This document shows, one piece after another, positions 43,520 through 52,854 of a stretch of DNA of 64,000 nucleotides (position 1 is the first letter of the stretch; each line of letters opens with the position of its first letter). The stretch comes from Roseomonas sp. OT10 (GTDB taxonomy: Bacteria; Pseudomonadota; Alphaproteobacteria; Acetobacterales; Acetobacteraceae), in contig NZ_CP087719.1 of assembly GCF_020991085.1 (NCBI RefSeq), positions 3,120,001 through 3,184,000 of the forward strand, read 5' to 3'. A program made the translations under genes and the position numbers. The notes below the pieces were generated by a model. The model did not search any database. It was given only the letters and a program-made list of their open reading frames with translations, and was not told the DNA's origin.

Positions 43520-44791
43520 TCAGAGGATCGCGCCCTGCTCCCGCAGGGCCGCCCGCACCGCCTCCGCCGGCGCGCCCCCCGCCGCCTGCAGCGCGGCCGC
43601 CACCCCTGCCGCCTGGCCGGTGGCGAAGCCCGTCCCCATCACCCGGACGGAGCCATAGGCCTGGGCATCCGCTCCGATCAGCCGTCCGGCCAGCCAGAGG
43701 TTGTCCACCCCCGCCGCGCGCAGCGCATCCAGCGGCACGTCGAAGAACCCCGCCCCCCCGATCGGCTGGAAGGTCGGGCGGCCGGCCTCGCCATGCACCT
43801 CCATCGGCCAAGCGGCGCGCGCGACCGCGCAGGGGTCCCGGCGCCCCTCCAGCCCGGCCTGGCCGGTGAGGGTCCGCCGCGCCATGGGGCGGCGGGTCTC
43901 GCGGATGCCGAGCTGCGGCCCGGTGCCGATCAGATAGGCCCCCTCCGCCCCCGGCAGGCGGCGGAGCGCCCGGACGCACTCCCAGGCCAGGCGCCGCCCT
44001 TCCTGCTCCGCCCTGGTCAGCCCGGCCGCGCCGAGACCGTCCGTAGCCAGGTCGATCCCCATCCACCAGATCTCCTGCCCCATCGGCAGGCGGATGAAGG
44101 TGCCGCCCCCGGGCCGCAGCCGCGGGCCGGGATCGCCCGCCGCGTCCCGCGCCGCGTTGATGCCGGCCGCGAGGCCGGTCAGGGCGGCGCGGTCCGGTTC
44201 GGCCCCCGGCGGCACGCCGGCGACGCGGAAGGGAAAGGACGCCGCCTGGACCGCGTCGCCGCGCGCGGCATCCACATGGGAGGGCAGCCCGGCCAGGGCG
44301 GCGAGATCGCCCTCGCCGCTGGCATCGACGAAGGCCCTGGCGGCCATGCGCACGGTGCCGGCGTGATCGGTGGCCAGCACGGCGTGCAGCCGCTCCGGCG
44401 TCGCCTCCGCCCCGCTGGCCAGGGCGTGCAGCCGCAACGCGACACCGGCCTCGGCCAGCATCCCGTCCAGCACGAGCTTCAGCGCCTCCGGGTCGAACAG
44501 CACGATCCAGTTGCCGCTGGGCGAGCGGATAGGGGTGGTGTCGCAGCCCAGGGCCCGCAGCCGCGCCAGCACCTCCGCGCCGACGCCGCCCACCGCCGGC
44601 AGCGGCTCCGGCCCCTGGGCATAGAAGCCGCAATAGGAGAGCACGTTGGCATTGGTCGCCGCGCCGCCCAGGAAGCCATAGCGTTCCAGCAGCGCCACCC
44701 GCGCCCCGGCCCGTGCGGCACCGATGGCCGCCCCCACCCCGCCGGCACCGCCGCCGGCGACCACCACATCGAACCGTTCCTGGCTGGCCAA
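43520..44791 (-). CDS. FAD-dependent oxidoreductase
   Basis: About 423 residues beginning with the dinucleotide motif FDVVVAGGGAGGVGAAIGAARAGARVALLE, followed by RYGFLGGAATNANVLSYCGFY, typical of the FAD-dependent family that contains dehydrogenases of unknown substrate. A second conserved part, FVDASGEGDLAALAG, binds FAD. TTG 44791 with GGGAG seven bases before it is the best start; the open frame extends to ATG 44878 without homology. It lies downstream of the LysR gene on the same strand. Substrate unknown. Confidence 0.8.
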   Translation of the reverse strand: MASQERFDVVVAGGGAGGVGAAIGAARAGARVALLERYGFLGGAATNANVLSYCGFYAQGPEPLPAVGGVGAEVLARLRALGCDTTPIRSPSGNWIVLFDPEALKLVLDGMLAEAGVALRLHALASGAEATPERLHAVLATDHAGTVRMAARAFVDASGEGDLAALAGLPSHVDAARGDAVQAASFPFRVAGVPPGAEPDRAALTGLAAGINAARDAAGDPGPRLRPGGGTFIRLPMGQEIWWMGIDLATDGLGAAGLTRAEQEGRRLAWECVRALRRLPGAEGAYLIGTGPQLGIRETRRPMARRTLTGQAGLEGRRDPCAVARAAWPMEVHGEAGRPTFQPIGGAGFFDVPLDALRAAGVDNLWLAGRLIGADAQAYGSVRVMGTGFATGQAAGVAAALQAAGGAPAEAVRAALREQGAIL

Positions 44792-44967
44792 GCGGACGTC
44801 TCCCACGGCCCCGCGGCAAGCGGCGGGGCATGGCCGGCAGCCTGCCGCGCAATGGCCGGCCTGTCCCATCGCTTCCATGCGAAGGGAGATAACGCCGTCT
44901 TATACCAGGGGGTGCCGCCCCTCCGCGGGGCGGGACGGGACTGCCTGAAGACCCGCCGCGACGCGCC

Positions 44968-45885
44968 TCAGCCCGGCATGGCCGAAAGCGCGGAGAGCCA
45001 TTCCCCCAGCTCCGGCACCAGGGCGGAATGCGGCCGCAGCCGGCACCAGTGCAGGTAGAGGGGGACCGGCTCGGATTCCGCCAGGGGCCGGACGACCAGC
45101 CCCTCCCGCTCCGCGCCGGTGGCGCTGAAGCTGTCCAGCACGGCGATGCCCGCCCCCTCGCGCACCAGGCCCAGGGCGGTCTCGCTGCTCCAGACATAGG
45201 CCCGGACCTGGCGCGCCACCTGGGCGCTGCGGAAGGCGCGGTCCAGCATGTCGCCGTGCACCGTGCCGCTCTCCCAGGAGATCAGCCGCTCGTCCGACAG
45301 GGCGGCCAACGGCAGCGCCGCCATCCCCGCCAGCCGGTGTCCCTCCGGCAGGGCGCAGACCAGCCGGCCGGCGGCGACCTGCCGGGTCTCGATCACCGGA
45401 TCGTCCAGGGCGGCGAGCGTCACGACGCATTCCCCCTGCCCGAGGGCGAGGTAGTCCACCATCCGCGCCACGCCCACCTGATCGCAGTAGCAGCGCAGGT
45501 CGGGGCGCTGTGCCATCATCCGGGCCAGGGCACGCGGCACCAGGCGGCGCCCGACGCTGGGCGTGCTGCCCAGGCGTAGCAACGCGCGCTCGCCGCGCGC
45601 GATGGCCCGCATCACCGTGGCGAGGCGGTCGAACTGGCCGTAGACGCGCTGGACCTCCTCGAAGATCCGCTGCGCCTCCATGGTCGGCACCAGCCGGTTC
45701 GCGACCCGGTCGAACAGCCGGGCGCCCAGCACATCCTCCAGCCGGCGGATCACCGTGCTGACGGCGGGCTGCGACAGGTGCAACTGGCGTGCGGCGCCGC
45801 TGACGCTGCCGGCCAGCATCACGGCGCGGAAGGCCGCCACCTGCCGCTCCGTGATGGCGCCGCCGAGGCTCATGGGCCGGGCCAT
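44968..45885 (-). CDS. LysR-family transcriptional regulator
   Basis: A 305-residue LysR protein. The N-terminal winged helix is VAAFRAVMLAGSVSGAARQLHLSQPAVSTVIRRLEDVLGARLFDR. The effector-binding domain follows (RLGSTPSVGRRLVPRALARM and onward). It is divergent from a Bug binding-protein gene, with 104 bp between. It probably controls that gene and possibly the FAD oxidoreductase downstream. ATG 45885 or 45873 could be used; the second leaves a palindromic T-N11-A box outside the gene. Confidence 0.9.
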   Translation of the reverse strand: MARPMSLGGAITERQVAAFRAVMLAGSVSGAARQLHLSQPAVSTVIRRLEDVLGARLFDRVANRLVPTMEAQRIFEEVQRVYGQFDRLATVMRAIARGERALLRLGSTPSVGRRLVPRALARMMAQRPDLRCYCDQVGVARMVDYLALGQGECVVTLAALDDPVIETRQVAAGRLVCALPEGHRLAGMAALPLAALSDERLISWESGTVHGDMLDRAFRSAQVARQVRAYVWSSETALGLVREGAGIAVLDSFSATGAEREGLVVRPLAESEPVPLYLHWCRLRPHSALVPELGEWLSALSAMPG

Positions 45886-45900
45886 AGCACGGCGTTATGG
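45882..45900. promoter_or_regulatory. Candidate LysR box
   Basis: CCATAGCACGGCGTTATGG is a 19-bp interrupted inverted repeat (CCATA / TATGG) containing a T-N11-A core, placed between the LysR gene and the divergent binding-protein gene. It overlaps the longer possible LysR start, which is compatible with autoregulation. Read by eye only. Confidence 0.42.
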
Positions 45901-45989
45901 ACGGTGCAGCACTCGCTATTGGCGCCGGCAAGGGCGCATCGGGAGGATCGCCCCCGGCCCGGGAGAGGCCGTCCGGAGGAAATCCCCCC

Positions 45990-46973
45990 ATGCCCATGAC
46001 CCGCCGCTTCCTGGGAACCGCCCTGACGGCCCTGCCCCTGCTCGCCGTCCGTGGCGCCCGGGCCGAGGGCCCCGCCTGGCCGCAGCGCCCGGTGCGGGTG
46101 ATCGTCCCCTTCCCCGCCGGCACCACCCCCGACATCTCCGCGCGCCCGGTGGCCCAGCATTTCGCAAAGGTCTTCGGCCAGCCCTTCGTGGTGGAGAACC
46201 GCAGCGGCGCCGGGGGCACGATCGGCGTCACTGCCCTGGCCCAGGCGGAGGACGGGCACACGATCGGCTTGGCCAATGCCGGGACCATCGCCACGGCCGG
46301 GGCGCTCTACCCCAACCTGCGCTACGACCCGGCGCGCGACCTGCGGCCGGTGGCGCTGCTGACCGCCAGCGACCTGGTCCTGGTGGTGGGCCCGGCCGTG
46401 CGGGCGCGCCGCCTCGCGGATTTCGTGGCCGAGGCCCGGAAGGCGCCGGAGGCCATCTCCTATGCCTCCGTCGGCATCGGCTCCGCGGGGCATCTGGGGA
46501 TGGAGGAGCTGTCGCAGCGCGAGGGCAGCGCGATGAACCACGTGGTCTACCGGGGCTTCCCGGCGGCCGCGATCGACCTCGTCGCCGGCCGGGTCGGCGC
46601 CATGATCTGCCCCGTGACCACGGTGCTGGAGGCGGTGCGCCAGGGCCAGGCGACCGCCCTCGCCTCCACCGCCGCGACGCGCACGGCCCAGCTGCCGGAG
46701 GTGCCGACGCTGGTCGAATCCGGCATGGCCGGCTTCGTGCTGACCGGCTGGAACGGCCTCTTCGTCCCGAGCGCGATGCCACAGGCAGTAAGCAACCGGC
46801 TGGGAGAGGAGGCCTGCCGCGCCCTGGCCGAGCCGCAGACCCGTGCCACGCTGGAGGCGGCAGGCTTCACCCTGAGCTGCGACACGCCCGCCGCCTTCGC
46901 GCGCTTCGTCGCCGACGAGACGGAGCGCTGGGGTGGGCTGGTCCGGCGGCTCGGCCTGCGAGTGGAACTATAG
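45990..46973 (+). CDS. Bug-family (TctC) substrate-binding protein
   Basis: A 327-residue periplasmic binding protein. After the signal peptide (MPMTRRFLGTALTALPLLAVRGARA) comes WPQRPVRVIVPFPAGTTPDISARPVAQHFAKVFGQPFVVENRSGAGGTIG, the typical Bug family N-lobe. GGAGGAAA precedes ATG 45990; ATG 45996 is also possible. It is controlled presumably by the divergent LysR. No TctAB genes are nearby. Its ligand, most likely a small carboxylate, is unknown. Confidence 0.92.
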   Translation: MPMTRRFLGTALTALPLLAVRGARAEGPAWPQRPVRVIVPFPAGTTPDISARPVAQHFAKVFGQPFVVENRSGAGGTIGVTALAQAEDGHTIGLANAGTIATAGALYPNLRYDPARDLRPVALLTASDLVLVVGPAVRARRLADFVAEARKAPEAISYASVGIGSAGHLGMEELSQREGSAMNHVVYRGFPAAAIDLVAGRVGAMICPVTTVLEAVRQGQATALASTAATRTAQLPEVPTLVESGMAGFVLTGWNGLFVPSAMPQAVSNRLGEEACRALAEPQTRATLEAAGFTLSCDTPAAFARFVADETERWGGLVRRLGLRVEL

Positions 46974-47000
46974 GGGCACCCTCCCGCTCCGGCCTGCCCA

Positions 47001-47397
47001 TACCGACAACGAGATGACCTGACCCGTGGCGCCGTGGTGTTCGGGCGGGGGACCGGGAGGGGACGCCGTCCCCTCCACGGACCCTCCCCTGCCGGGGCCA
47101 CAAGCGGGCCCCGGACCCCGCTGGGAGTCTGGTGCTTCCGGTGAGCGTCAGCCTCCGGGCTGAACCCTGACGGAGCGCGGACAGGCGGGACTCTGAAAAA
47201 GCTTCAGAAGGCGTCAGCGAGGGCGGAGGCCGTACCCGCCGAGGAGCCAAGCTCCTCGGCGCCTCGACCCCATCGCAATCATCCGCGCGGCAGCGCCCTC
47301 CGGGTCCAGGGCCCGCAGGGTCCTGGCGGAGTGGGGGTATCGGGGGCGAGGCAGCGCCTTGCCCCCGGGCCACGGGCGCACCCCGCCGTCCGTATCA
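47001..47397 (-). repeat. Dispersed intergenic element, copy B (inverted orientation)
   Basis: Same element as copy A on the opposite strand, ~397 bp, filling the gap between the convergent Bug protein and aldo/keto reductase genes (46974-47394). The conserved 10-bp hairpin GCCGAGGAGC-CAA-GCTCCTCGGC is at 47238-47260, and the GGAGGGGAC-type stem near 47056-47078 is retained. The terminal repeat at the 47397 end reads TGATACGGACGGCGGGGTGC inward; its first three bases are the stop codon of the reductase. The other end (CATACCGACAACGAGATG from 47001) is more diverged. Confidence 0.88.
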
Positions 47398-48342
47398 GGC
47401 GCTGGCCGCGTCCAGCGCCGCCATCGTGTCCGCATCCAGCCGCAGCGTGGCGCCGGCGATCAGCCCTTCCAGCTGCTCCAGGCTGGTGGCGCTGGCGATG
47501 GGGGCGGTGATGTCCGGCCGGGCGATGACCCAGGCCAGGGCAACCTGCCCTTGGGTGGCGCCCAGCTTCGCCGCGGCGGCGTCCAGCGCCGCCAGCACCC
47601 GCTCGCCGCGCGCGTCGAGGTATTTCTCCACCCCCTTGCCGCGCGGGCTCTTCGCCAGGTCCGCCTTGCTGCGGTACTTGCCGGTCAGGAAGCCCGCCGC
47701 CAGCGCGTGGTAGCTGATGACCCCCAGCCCGGCCTCGCGCACCACCGGGGCGGTGTCCGTCTCGAACTCGGCACGGTTCATCAGGTGGTAGGAGGGCTGG
47801 AGGGATTCGTAGCGCGGCAGGCCGTGCGATGCGGCGACCTCCAGCGCCTCCTTCAACCGGGCGCCGGAGTAGTTGGAGCAGCCGATGGCCCGCACCTTCC
47901 CGGCCTTGATCAGCTCGGCGAAGGTGGCCAGCGTGTCCTCCAGCGGCGTGTCCGGATCGTCCTTGTGGGCCTGGTAGAGGTCCACGTAATCCGTCTTCAG
48001 CCGCTGCAGGGAGGCGTCGATCTCCTTGCGGATCCAGGCCGGAGAAAGCCCCTCCTCGCCCGAGCCCATCTTCATCCCGACCTTGGTCAGGATCTTCACG
48101 TCGTCGCGCCGGCCGCGCCTGGCCAGCCAGTTGCCCAGCACCGTCTCGGACTCGCCGCCCTGATGGCCCGGCGCCCAGGCGGAATAGACATCCGCCGTGT
48201 CGATCGTGTCGAACCCCGCCTCCACCAGCCGGTCGAGCAGGCGGAAGGAGGTGGGCTCGTCCGCCGTCCAGCCCAGGACATTGCCGCCGAAGACGAAGGG
48301 CGGGACGGAGAGGCCCGAGCGGCCGAGCGGACGACGTTCCAT
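47395..48342 (-). CDS. Aldo/keto reductase
   Basis: A 315-residue AKR with a TIM-barrel layout. It begins MERRPLGRSGLSVPPFVFGGNVLGW. The catalytic aspartate and tyrosine are in DTIDTADVYSAW, the lysine in ILTKVGMKMG, and a later conserved part is AIGCSNYSGARL. It reduces aldehydes or ketones with NADPH; the substrate is unknown. ATG 48342 gives the normal start, although the frame extends far upstream as a shadow of the next gene. Its TGA stop is created by the outer bases of repeat copy B. Confidence 0.9.
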   Translation of the reverse strand: MERRPLGRSGLSVPPFVFGGNVLGWTADEPTSFRLLDRLVEAGFDTIDTADVYSAWAPGHQGGESETVLGNWLARRGRRDDVKILTKVGMKMGSGEEGLSPAWIRKEIDASLQRLKTDYVDLYQAHKDDPDTPLEDTLATFAELIKAGKVRAIGCSNYSGARLKEALEVAASHGLPRYESLQPSYHLMNRAEFETDTAPVVREAGLGVISYHALAAGFLTGKYRSKADLAKSPRGKGVEKYLDARGERVLAALDAAAAKLGATQGQVALAWVIARPDITAPIASATSLEQLEGLIAGATLRLDADTMAALDAASA

Positions 48343-48558
48343 GGGAAGGCTCCTGTGCGGCGTCCCACCGGGAGGGAGGGGACGGATGGCCGGGGCGGGC
48401 GGGGGCGCCCGGCCGGCCAGGCCGCCAGCATGCGCCCGGACCCGCGGGGGCGGAAACCCGCCTCCGCCGCCTTTCGGCGCGGGCCCCTGCACCGCCTCCG
48501 GTTTCGCCGGGCATGGCGCGCTTGACTCCGGCCGGGCCCTGTTGCCGATTCGTTCGTG

Positions 48559-49032
48559 ATGCCCCTCGACCTCGCCATCCCCGAACGCACCCTCCTGGTC
48601 TGCCGCGCCGCCATGCGTCACTGCGCCCAACGCGGCTGGGCCCCGGTGGCGGAGGTGCCGATCCCCTGCGGCCGCCGGCTGGACATCATGGCGCTGACGC
48701 CCGAAGGCTGCCTCGTGGCCATCGAGGTGAAGAGCGGGCCGCGCGACTACCTTTCCGACGCCAAGTGGCGCGAGTACCGCGACTGGTGCGACCGGCTCTA
48801 CTTCGCCGTGGACTGCGACTTCCCGCAGGCGCTGATCCCGGAGGAGGTCGGGCTGCTGGTCACCGACGGCTACGAGACGGCGATGGTGCGGGAGGCGCCG
48901 GAGACGCGGCTCGCCCCGGCGCGGCGGAAGTCGCTGCTGCACCGCTACGCCGTCATCGCCGCCGGGCGGCTGGCGGCGCTCTGCGACCCCGCCGGGGCGC
49001 AGGAGATGCGCGCCGCCCTGCGCTGCGAATAG
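48559..49032 (+). CDS. mmcB: MmcB-family DNA repair protein
   Basis: A 157-residue protein of the MmcB family (DNA-damage-inducible in Caulobacter). It carries a PD-(D/E)xK-like nuclease motif: RRLDIMALTPEGCLVAIEVKSGPRDYLSDAKWREYRDWCDRLYFAV, with Asp, Glu and Lys in the right order. The C-terminus includes APARRKSLLHRYAVIAAGRLAAL. ATG 48559 is used; GTG 48556 is an alternative. It is divergent from the reductase with a 216-bp gap that shows no obvious LexA box to my eye. Confidence 0.85.
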   Translation: MPLDLAIPERTLLVCRAAMRHCAQRGWAPVAEVPIPCGRRLDIMALTPEGCLVAIEVKSGPRDYLSDAKWREYRDWCDRLYFAVDCDFPQALIPEEVGLLVTDGYETAMVREAPETRLAPARRKSLLHRYAVIAAGRLAALCDPAGAQEMRAALRCE

Positions 49033-49184
49033 CGCGGCCCCGGGGCGGAACGCAGCCCCGTTATGCCTGCGGTTACCCATCGGCGGGATCATGCGGCCGG
49101 ACGGATGGCGCCGATGCGCGGCCGCCTGCCGCCCCTCCAGTACCGGTCCGGACCTGGCCGGGCCGGCCATGATGGGATGCCGCC

Positions 49185-50867
49185 ATGCCAAGCAAGTTCC
49201 AGATCTCCGTCCGCGGCCGGCTGCTTGCCGCCTTCGGCGTGCTCCTGCTGCTGGGCTCCGCCAGCGGCGCGCTGAGCTTCCTCCAGCTGCGGGCCGTCTC
49301 CGCCGGCGTCGAGGAGTTGCACGGCAACTGGCTACCCTCCGTGCGCCTGCTGGAGCATGTCGCGACGGATGCCGCCCGGCTGCGCAGCGTCAGCCTCCGT
49401 CTCTTCGTGGCACCCGACGATGCCTCGCGCCGCGAGGAGGCGGAGCGACGCAGGGAGTTCATCAGCCGGGTCGCCCAGGGCATCGAGGGCTACCGGCCGC
49501 TCGCCGACACGCCGGAGGAGAAGCGGCTGCTCGAGCGGCTGCTGGAGCGATGGCAGGGCTACCTCGCCGCGGAGGACCGGGCCCTGGCCGCGGCGCAGCG
49601 CAGCCTGCCGGCGGTGGAGGCCTTCCTCGACGTGCAGGTCCAGCACTACCGCGGCGTCGTCGCCGTGCTGGACGAGCTGACGGCCATGAACGCCCGTGGC
49701 GCCAACGGGGCCCGGTCCGCGGCCGAGGCCGTCCAGGCCCGCGCGACGCTGCTCCTGGCGGGCAGCACCGCCCTGCTGCTGGTCGTCGCTCTCGTCTCCG
49801 CTTGGTGGCTCAACCGCGAGGTGGTCGCGCGGATCCTGCGGCTGCGCGGCAGCATGAGGCAGCTGGCCCGGCGCGACTACGCCTTCGACCTGCCCTGCGC
49901 CGCCCGTGCGGACGAGATCGGCGAACTGGCCCGCGCCATCGACGAGTGCCGCACCGGGCTGCGCGACGCGGATGCCCTGGTCGCCGCGCAGCAGGCGGAG
50001 CAGCAGGCGCGGCTGGCCCGTGCCGAGCAGATCTCCACCCTCGTCGGCCGCTTCGAGGCGGAAACGGCGGAGGTGCTGCGCGCCGTGGCTGCCGCCGCGA
50101 CCGAGCTGGACGCCACCGCGGGCGAGATGACCGGCACCGCCCGGGACGGGACGGAGCGCGCCGGCTCGGTTGCCAGCGCGGCCGAGCAGGCCTCGGCCAA
50201 TGTGCAGACCGTCGCCGCCGCGGCAGAGGAGCTGGCCGCCTCGATCGCCGAGGTCGCGCGGCAGGTCACCGACGGCGCCGCGGCCGCGCGGCAGGCGGCG
50301 GACGACGCCCGCGCCACCAACGCCACGGTCCAGGGACTGGCCGAGGCGGCAAGCCGGATCGGCGAGGTGGTGCGACTGATCGGCGACATCGCCGGACAGA
50401 CCAACCTGCTGGCCTTGAATGCCACGATCGAGGCGGCCCGGGCTGGCGAGGCCGGCAAGGGCTTCGCCGTGGTGGCGGGCGAGGTGAAGGGGCTGGCGGC
50501 GCAGACGGCGAAGGCGACCCAGGAGATCGCCGCCCAGATCGAGGCGATGCAGGGGGAGACGCGGCGCACCGTGGAGGCGATCGCCGGCATTGCCCGCACC
50601 ATCGAGCGGATGGATTCCAACACCGCCGCCATGGCCGCCGCCGCCGAGCAGCAGGCCAGCGCCACGCAGGAGATCGGCCGCGCCGTGGCCGAGGCCGCGG
50701 CCGGAACCCAGGACGCCTCGCGTCATGCCGCCGGCGTCAGTGAGGGCGCGCAGCGGACCGGTGCCGCCGCCAGCCAGGTGCGCACCGCTTCCAGCGAGCT
50801 GGCGCGGCAGGCGGAGGAACTGCGCGGGCAGGTCGACACCTTCCTGGCCGGGCTGCGCGCCGCCTGA
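49185..50867 (+). CDS. Methyl-accepting chemotaxis protein
   Basis: A 560-residue chemoreceptor. An N-terminal membrane helix (about residues 10-33) and a second one (~190-210, [21 protein letters not shown]) enclose a ~150-residue periplasmic four-helix domain. A HAMP region and a long cytoplasmic signalling hairpin follow. The CheA/CheW-contact tip is [47 protein letters not shown]. It signals to the flagellar chemotaxis system, none of which is in the window. The ligand is unknown. A single-gene unit followed by repeat copy C. Confidence 0.93.
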   Translation: MPSKFQISVRGRLLAAFGVLLLLGSASGALSFLQLRAVSAGVEELHGNWLPSVRLLEHVATDAARLRSVSLRLFVAPDDASRREEAERRREFISRVAQGIEGYRPLADTPEEKRLLERLLERWQGYLAAEDRALAAAQRSLPAVEAFLDVQVQHYRGVVAVLDELTAMNARGANGARSAAEAVQARATLLLAGSTALLLVVALVSAWWLNREVVARILRLRGSMRQLARRDYAFDLPCAARADEIGELARAIDECRTGLRDADALVAAQQAEQQARLARAEQISTLVGRFEAETAEVLRAVAAAATELDATAGEMTGTARDGTERAGSVASAAEQASANVQTVAAAAEELAASIAEVARQVTDGAAAARQAADDARATNATVQGLAEAASRIGEVVRLIGDIAGQTNLLALNATIEAARAGEAGKGFAVVAGEVKGLAAQTAKATQEIAAQIEAMQGETRRTVEAIAGIARTIERMDSNTAAMAAAAEQQASATQEIGRAVAEAAAGTQDASRHAAGVSEGAQRTGAAASQVRTASSELARQAEELRGQVDTFLAGLRAA

Positions 50868-50904
50868 ACCTGCCCCCGGGTCCCGGCAAAGGGCTCCAGG
50901 AGCC

Positions 50905-51331
50905 GTCATACGGACAGCGGGATGTCCCCTGTCCGTGCCGGCGCCGGGTGCGCCCGTGGCCCGGGGGCAAGGCTCCGCCTCGCCCCCGGGCCCCCACTCC
51001 GCCAGGACCCTACGGGCCCTGGACCCGATCAGCGCTGCCGCGGGACAGTCTGCGACGGGGTCACGGCGCCGAGGAGCTTGGCTCCTCGGCGGGTACGGTG
51101 TCCGTTCTCGCTGACGCCTTTGACGCTTCTTTCAGAGTCCCGCCTGTCCGCGCTCTCCCCGGAATCAGCCCGCAGGCTGACTCCTACCGCGTAGAGCCAA
51201 CTCCCAGCGGGGACCGGGGCCCGCTTGTGGCCCCGGCAGGGGAGGGTCCGTGGAGGGGACGGCGTCCCCTCCCGGTCCGACGCCCGAACACCACAGCATG
51301 ACGGATCAGCTCCATCCCGCTGTCGGGATCA
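50905..51331 (+). repeat. Dispersed intergenic element, copy C
   Basis: ~427 bp between the convergent chemoreceptor and dGTPase genes (gap 50868-51328), same orientation as copy A. The terminal repeats share GACAGCGGGATG exactly when read inward from both ends (about 50912 and 51325), the best-preserved termini of the four copies. The conserved hairpin GCCGAGGAGC-TTG-GCTCCTCGGC is at 51068-51090. The CCGGGGCC/GGCCCCGG and GGAGGGGAC/GTCCCCTCC stems follow. The TGA stop of the dGTPase is formed by the outer three bases of the right terminus. Confidence 0.9.
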
Positions 51332-52663
51332 GATCTGCATGTCGAGCCCGCGCAGCCGCGCCGCCAGCCAGGACGCATAGGCGTCGGTCATGCCCGCCAC
51401 GAAGTCGACCGCGCAGCGCATGATCTCGCTGTGGCTCATCCCCGGCCGGGGACGGTAGTCGAGCAGCAGCGAGAGGGCCTGCTTCTGCCGCAGGTTCAGT
51501 CGCTCCTCCCCCAGCTGGGCGAAGGCCATGCAGGCGGGGAGAAAGACGCTCAACGCCTTGTCCAGCACGTCATGCGCGCCGATCTCGAACTCCACCTTGC
51601 GCGCGTTGAAGTAGACCACGTCCTGCATCTGCTTGCGCGCCGCCTCGAAGCTCGCCGAAAGCTCGGGCTCCGACACGTCCAGCAGCTCGGGCAGCCCGTC
51701 GCCGGCCTGCATCTCGCCCGCCAGGATCACGCCGCGATGCGCGACGAAGGCCTCGGTCAGCGCATCGAGCAGGTGGCGGATGGCATGCGCGCGCAGCAGG
51801 GAGATGCGACCCACATCGTCCAGCTCCTGCGCCAGGCGCGCGGCGGTCAGCTGCGTCATCGGCTGGATCAGCTCGCGGTAGTCGGCGAAGCGGATGATGC
51901 CCAGCTCCACCGCATCCTCCAGGTCGGCGAGCGTGTAGACGATGTCGTCCGCGGCTTCCATGATCCACACCGCCGGATGGCGCGGCAGCGGGCCGGACAG
52001 GCCGCAGGCCGCGCGCACCTGCTCGAACAACGCGCGTTCCGTGGCGAAGACGTTGAACTTCACCCCCGGGCGCCCCTCCCGGCCGGCGCGCGGATCGGCG
52101 CCTTCCCACGGGTATTTCAGGAAGGCGCCCAGCGTCGCCATGGTCAGGCGCAGACCCCCGTCGCCGCGATAGCCGTCCGCCGCCGCCAGGATGCGGAAGC
52201 CCTGGGCGTTGCCGTCGAAATGCGCGAGGTCGGCATCGAGGTCGAGCCCGCTCGCCGCCCCCTCCGCCGCCAGCCAGCGCGACAGCCGGGCGGCGATCAC
52301 CTCCTCGCCCGCATGGCCGAAGGGCGGATTGCCGATGTCGTGCGCCAGGCACACCGCCTGCACCAGATAGCCCATGTCGTCCGGGCTGCGCCCCGCCGCC
52401 GCCAGATCCCCGCGCAGCCGGGTGCCGATCGCATAGCCGAGCGAGCGCCCGACCGAGGCCACCTCCAGCGTGTGCACCAGCCGGTTGCGGACATGCGCGT
52501 TGAAGGGCAGCGGATGCACCTGGGTCTTCTGCTGCAGCCGCCGGAAGGGGCGCGAGAAGACGATGCGGTCCTGGTCGGTCTGGAACGGGTTGCGGTTGGC
52601 CTCGTCACGCGGCGGCTTCGGGTCCCCCAGGCGGCGCGTCTCGAACAGCGCTCTCCAATCCAT
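51329..52663 (-). CDS. dgt: Deoxyguanosinetriphosphate triphosphohydrolase-like protein
   Basis: A 444-residue HD-domain dNTPase. The start DWRALFETRRLGD and NPFQTDQDRIVFSRPFRRLQQKTQVHPL are family hallmarks. Metal-binding residues sit in RNRLVHTLEVASVGRSLG and VCLAHDIGNPPFGHAGEEVI, with a further Asp in IMEAADDIVYTLADLEDA. It hydrolyses dNTPs to deoxynucleosides and triphosphate. ATG 52663 matches the usual N-terminus; the upstream open frame is low-complexity. It appears monocistronic, with 190 bp to the next gene upstream. Confidence 0.93.
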   Translation of the reverse strand: MDWRALFETRRLGDPKPPRDEANRNPFQTDQDRIVFSRPFRRLQQKTQVHPLPFNAHVRNRLVHTLEVASVGRSLGYAIGTRLRGDLAAAGRSPDDMGYLVQAVCLAHDIGNPPFGHAGEEVIAARLSRWLAAEGAASGLDLDADLAHFDGNAQGFRILAAADGYRGDGGLRLTMATLGAFLKYPWEGADPRAGREGRPGVKFNVFATERALFEQVRAACGLSGPLPRHPAVWIMEAADDIVYTLADLEDAVELGIIRFADYRELIQPMTQLTAARLAQELDDVGRISLLRAHAIRHLLDALTEAFVAHRGVILAGEMQAGDGLPELLDVSEPELSASFEAARKQMQDVVYFNARKVEFEIGAHDVLDKALSVFLPACMAFAQLGEERLNLRQKQALSLLLDYRPRPGMSHSEIMRCAVDFVAGMTDAYASWLAARLRGLDMQI

Positions 52664-52854
52664 CGCACCGCCTTCCTGGCCGCCCGCCGTACCGCCGGTT
52701 GCGGGCGCGCGGGCCTCTGCCTGTTCAGGAAGCGCGAAAACGCCCCGCCGGCAAGGGCAGGCCCGCCGGCACCCGGCGGAGGGGCCCCGGGAGCGGCAGC
52801 GCCTCTCCCGGGGGCCGGCCCGGCAGGGCAACGCCGGCCGGCGCCGGGGGGGCC

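Noticed and set aside
42320-45058. A 912-codon plus-strand frame opposite the cupin, YcgN-like and FAD oxidoreductase genes
   Set aside because: Antisense shadow of at least three well-supported genes; no recognisable domain.
47001-47373. Short open frames within repeat copies (for example about 60-168 codons) that look similar between copies
   Set aside because: They recur only because the DNA repeat recurs. Frames differ between copies, have no ribosome sites, and would encode Arg/Pro-rich text, so I treat the element as non-coding.
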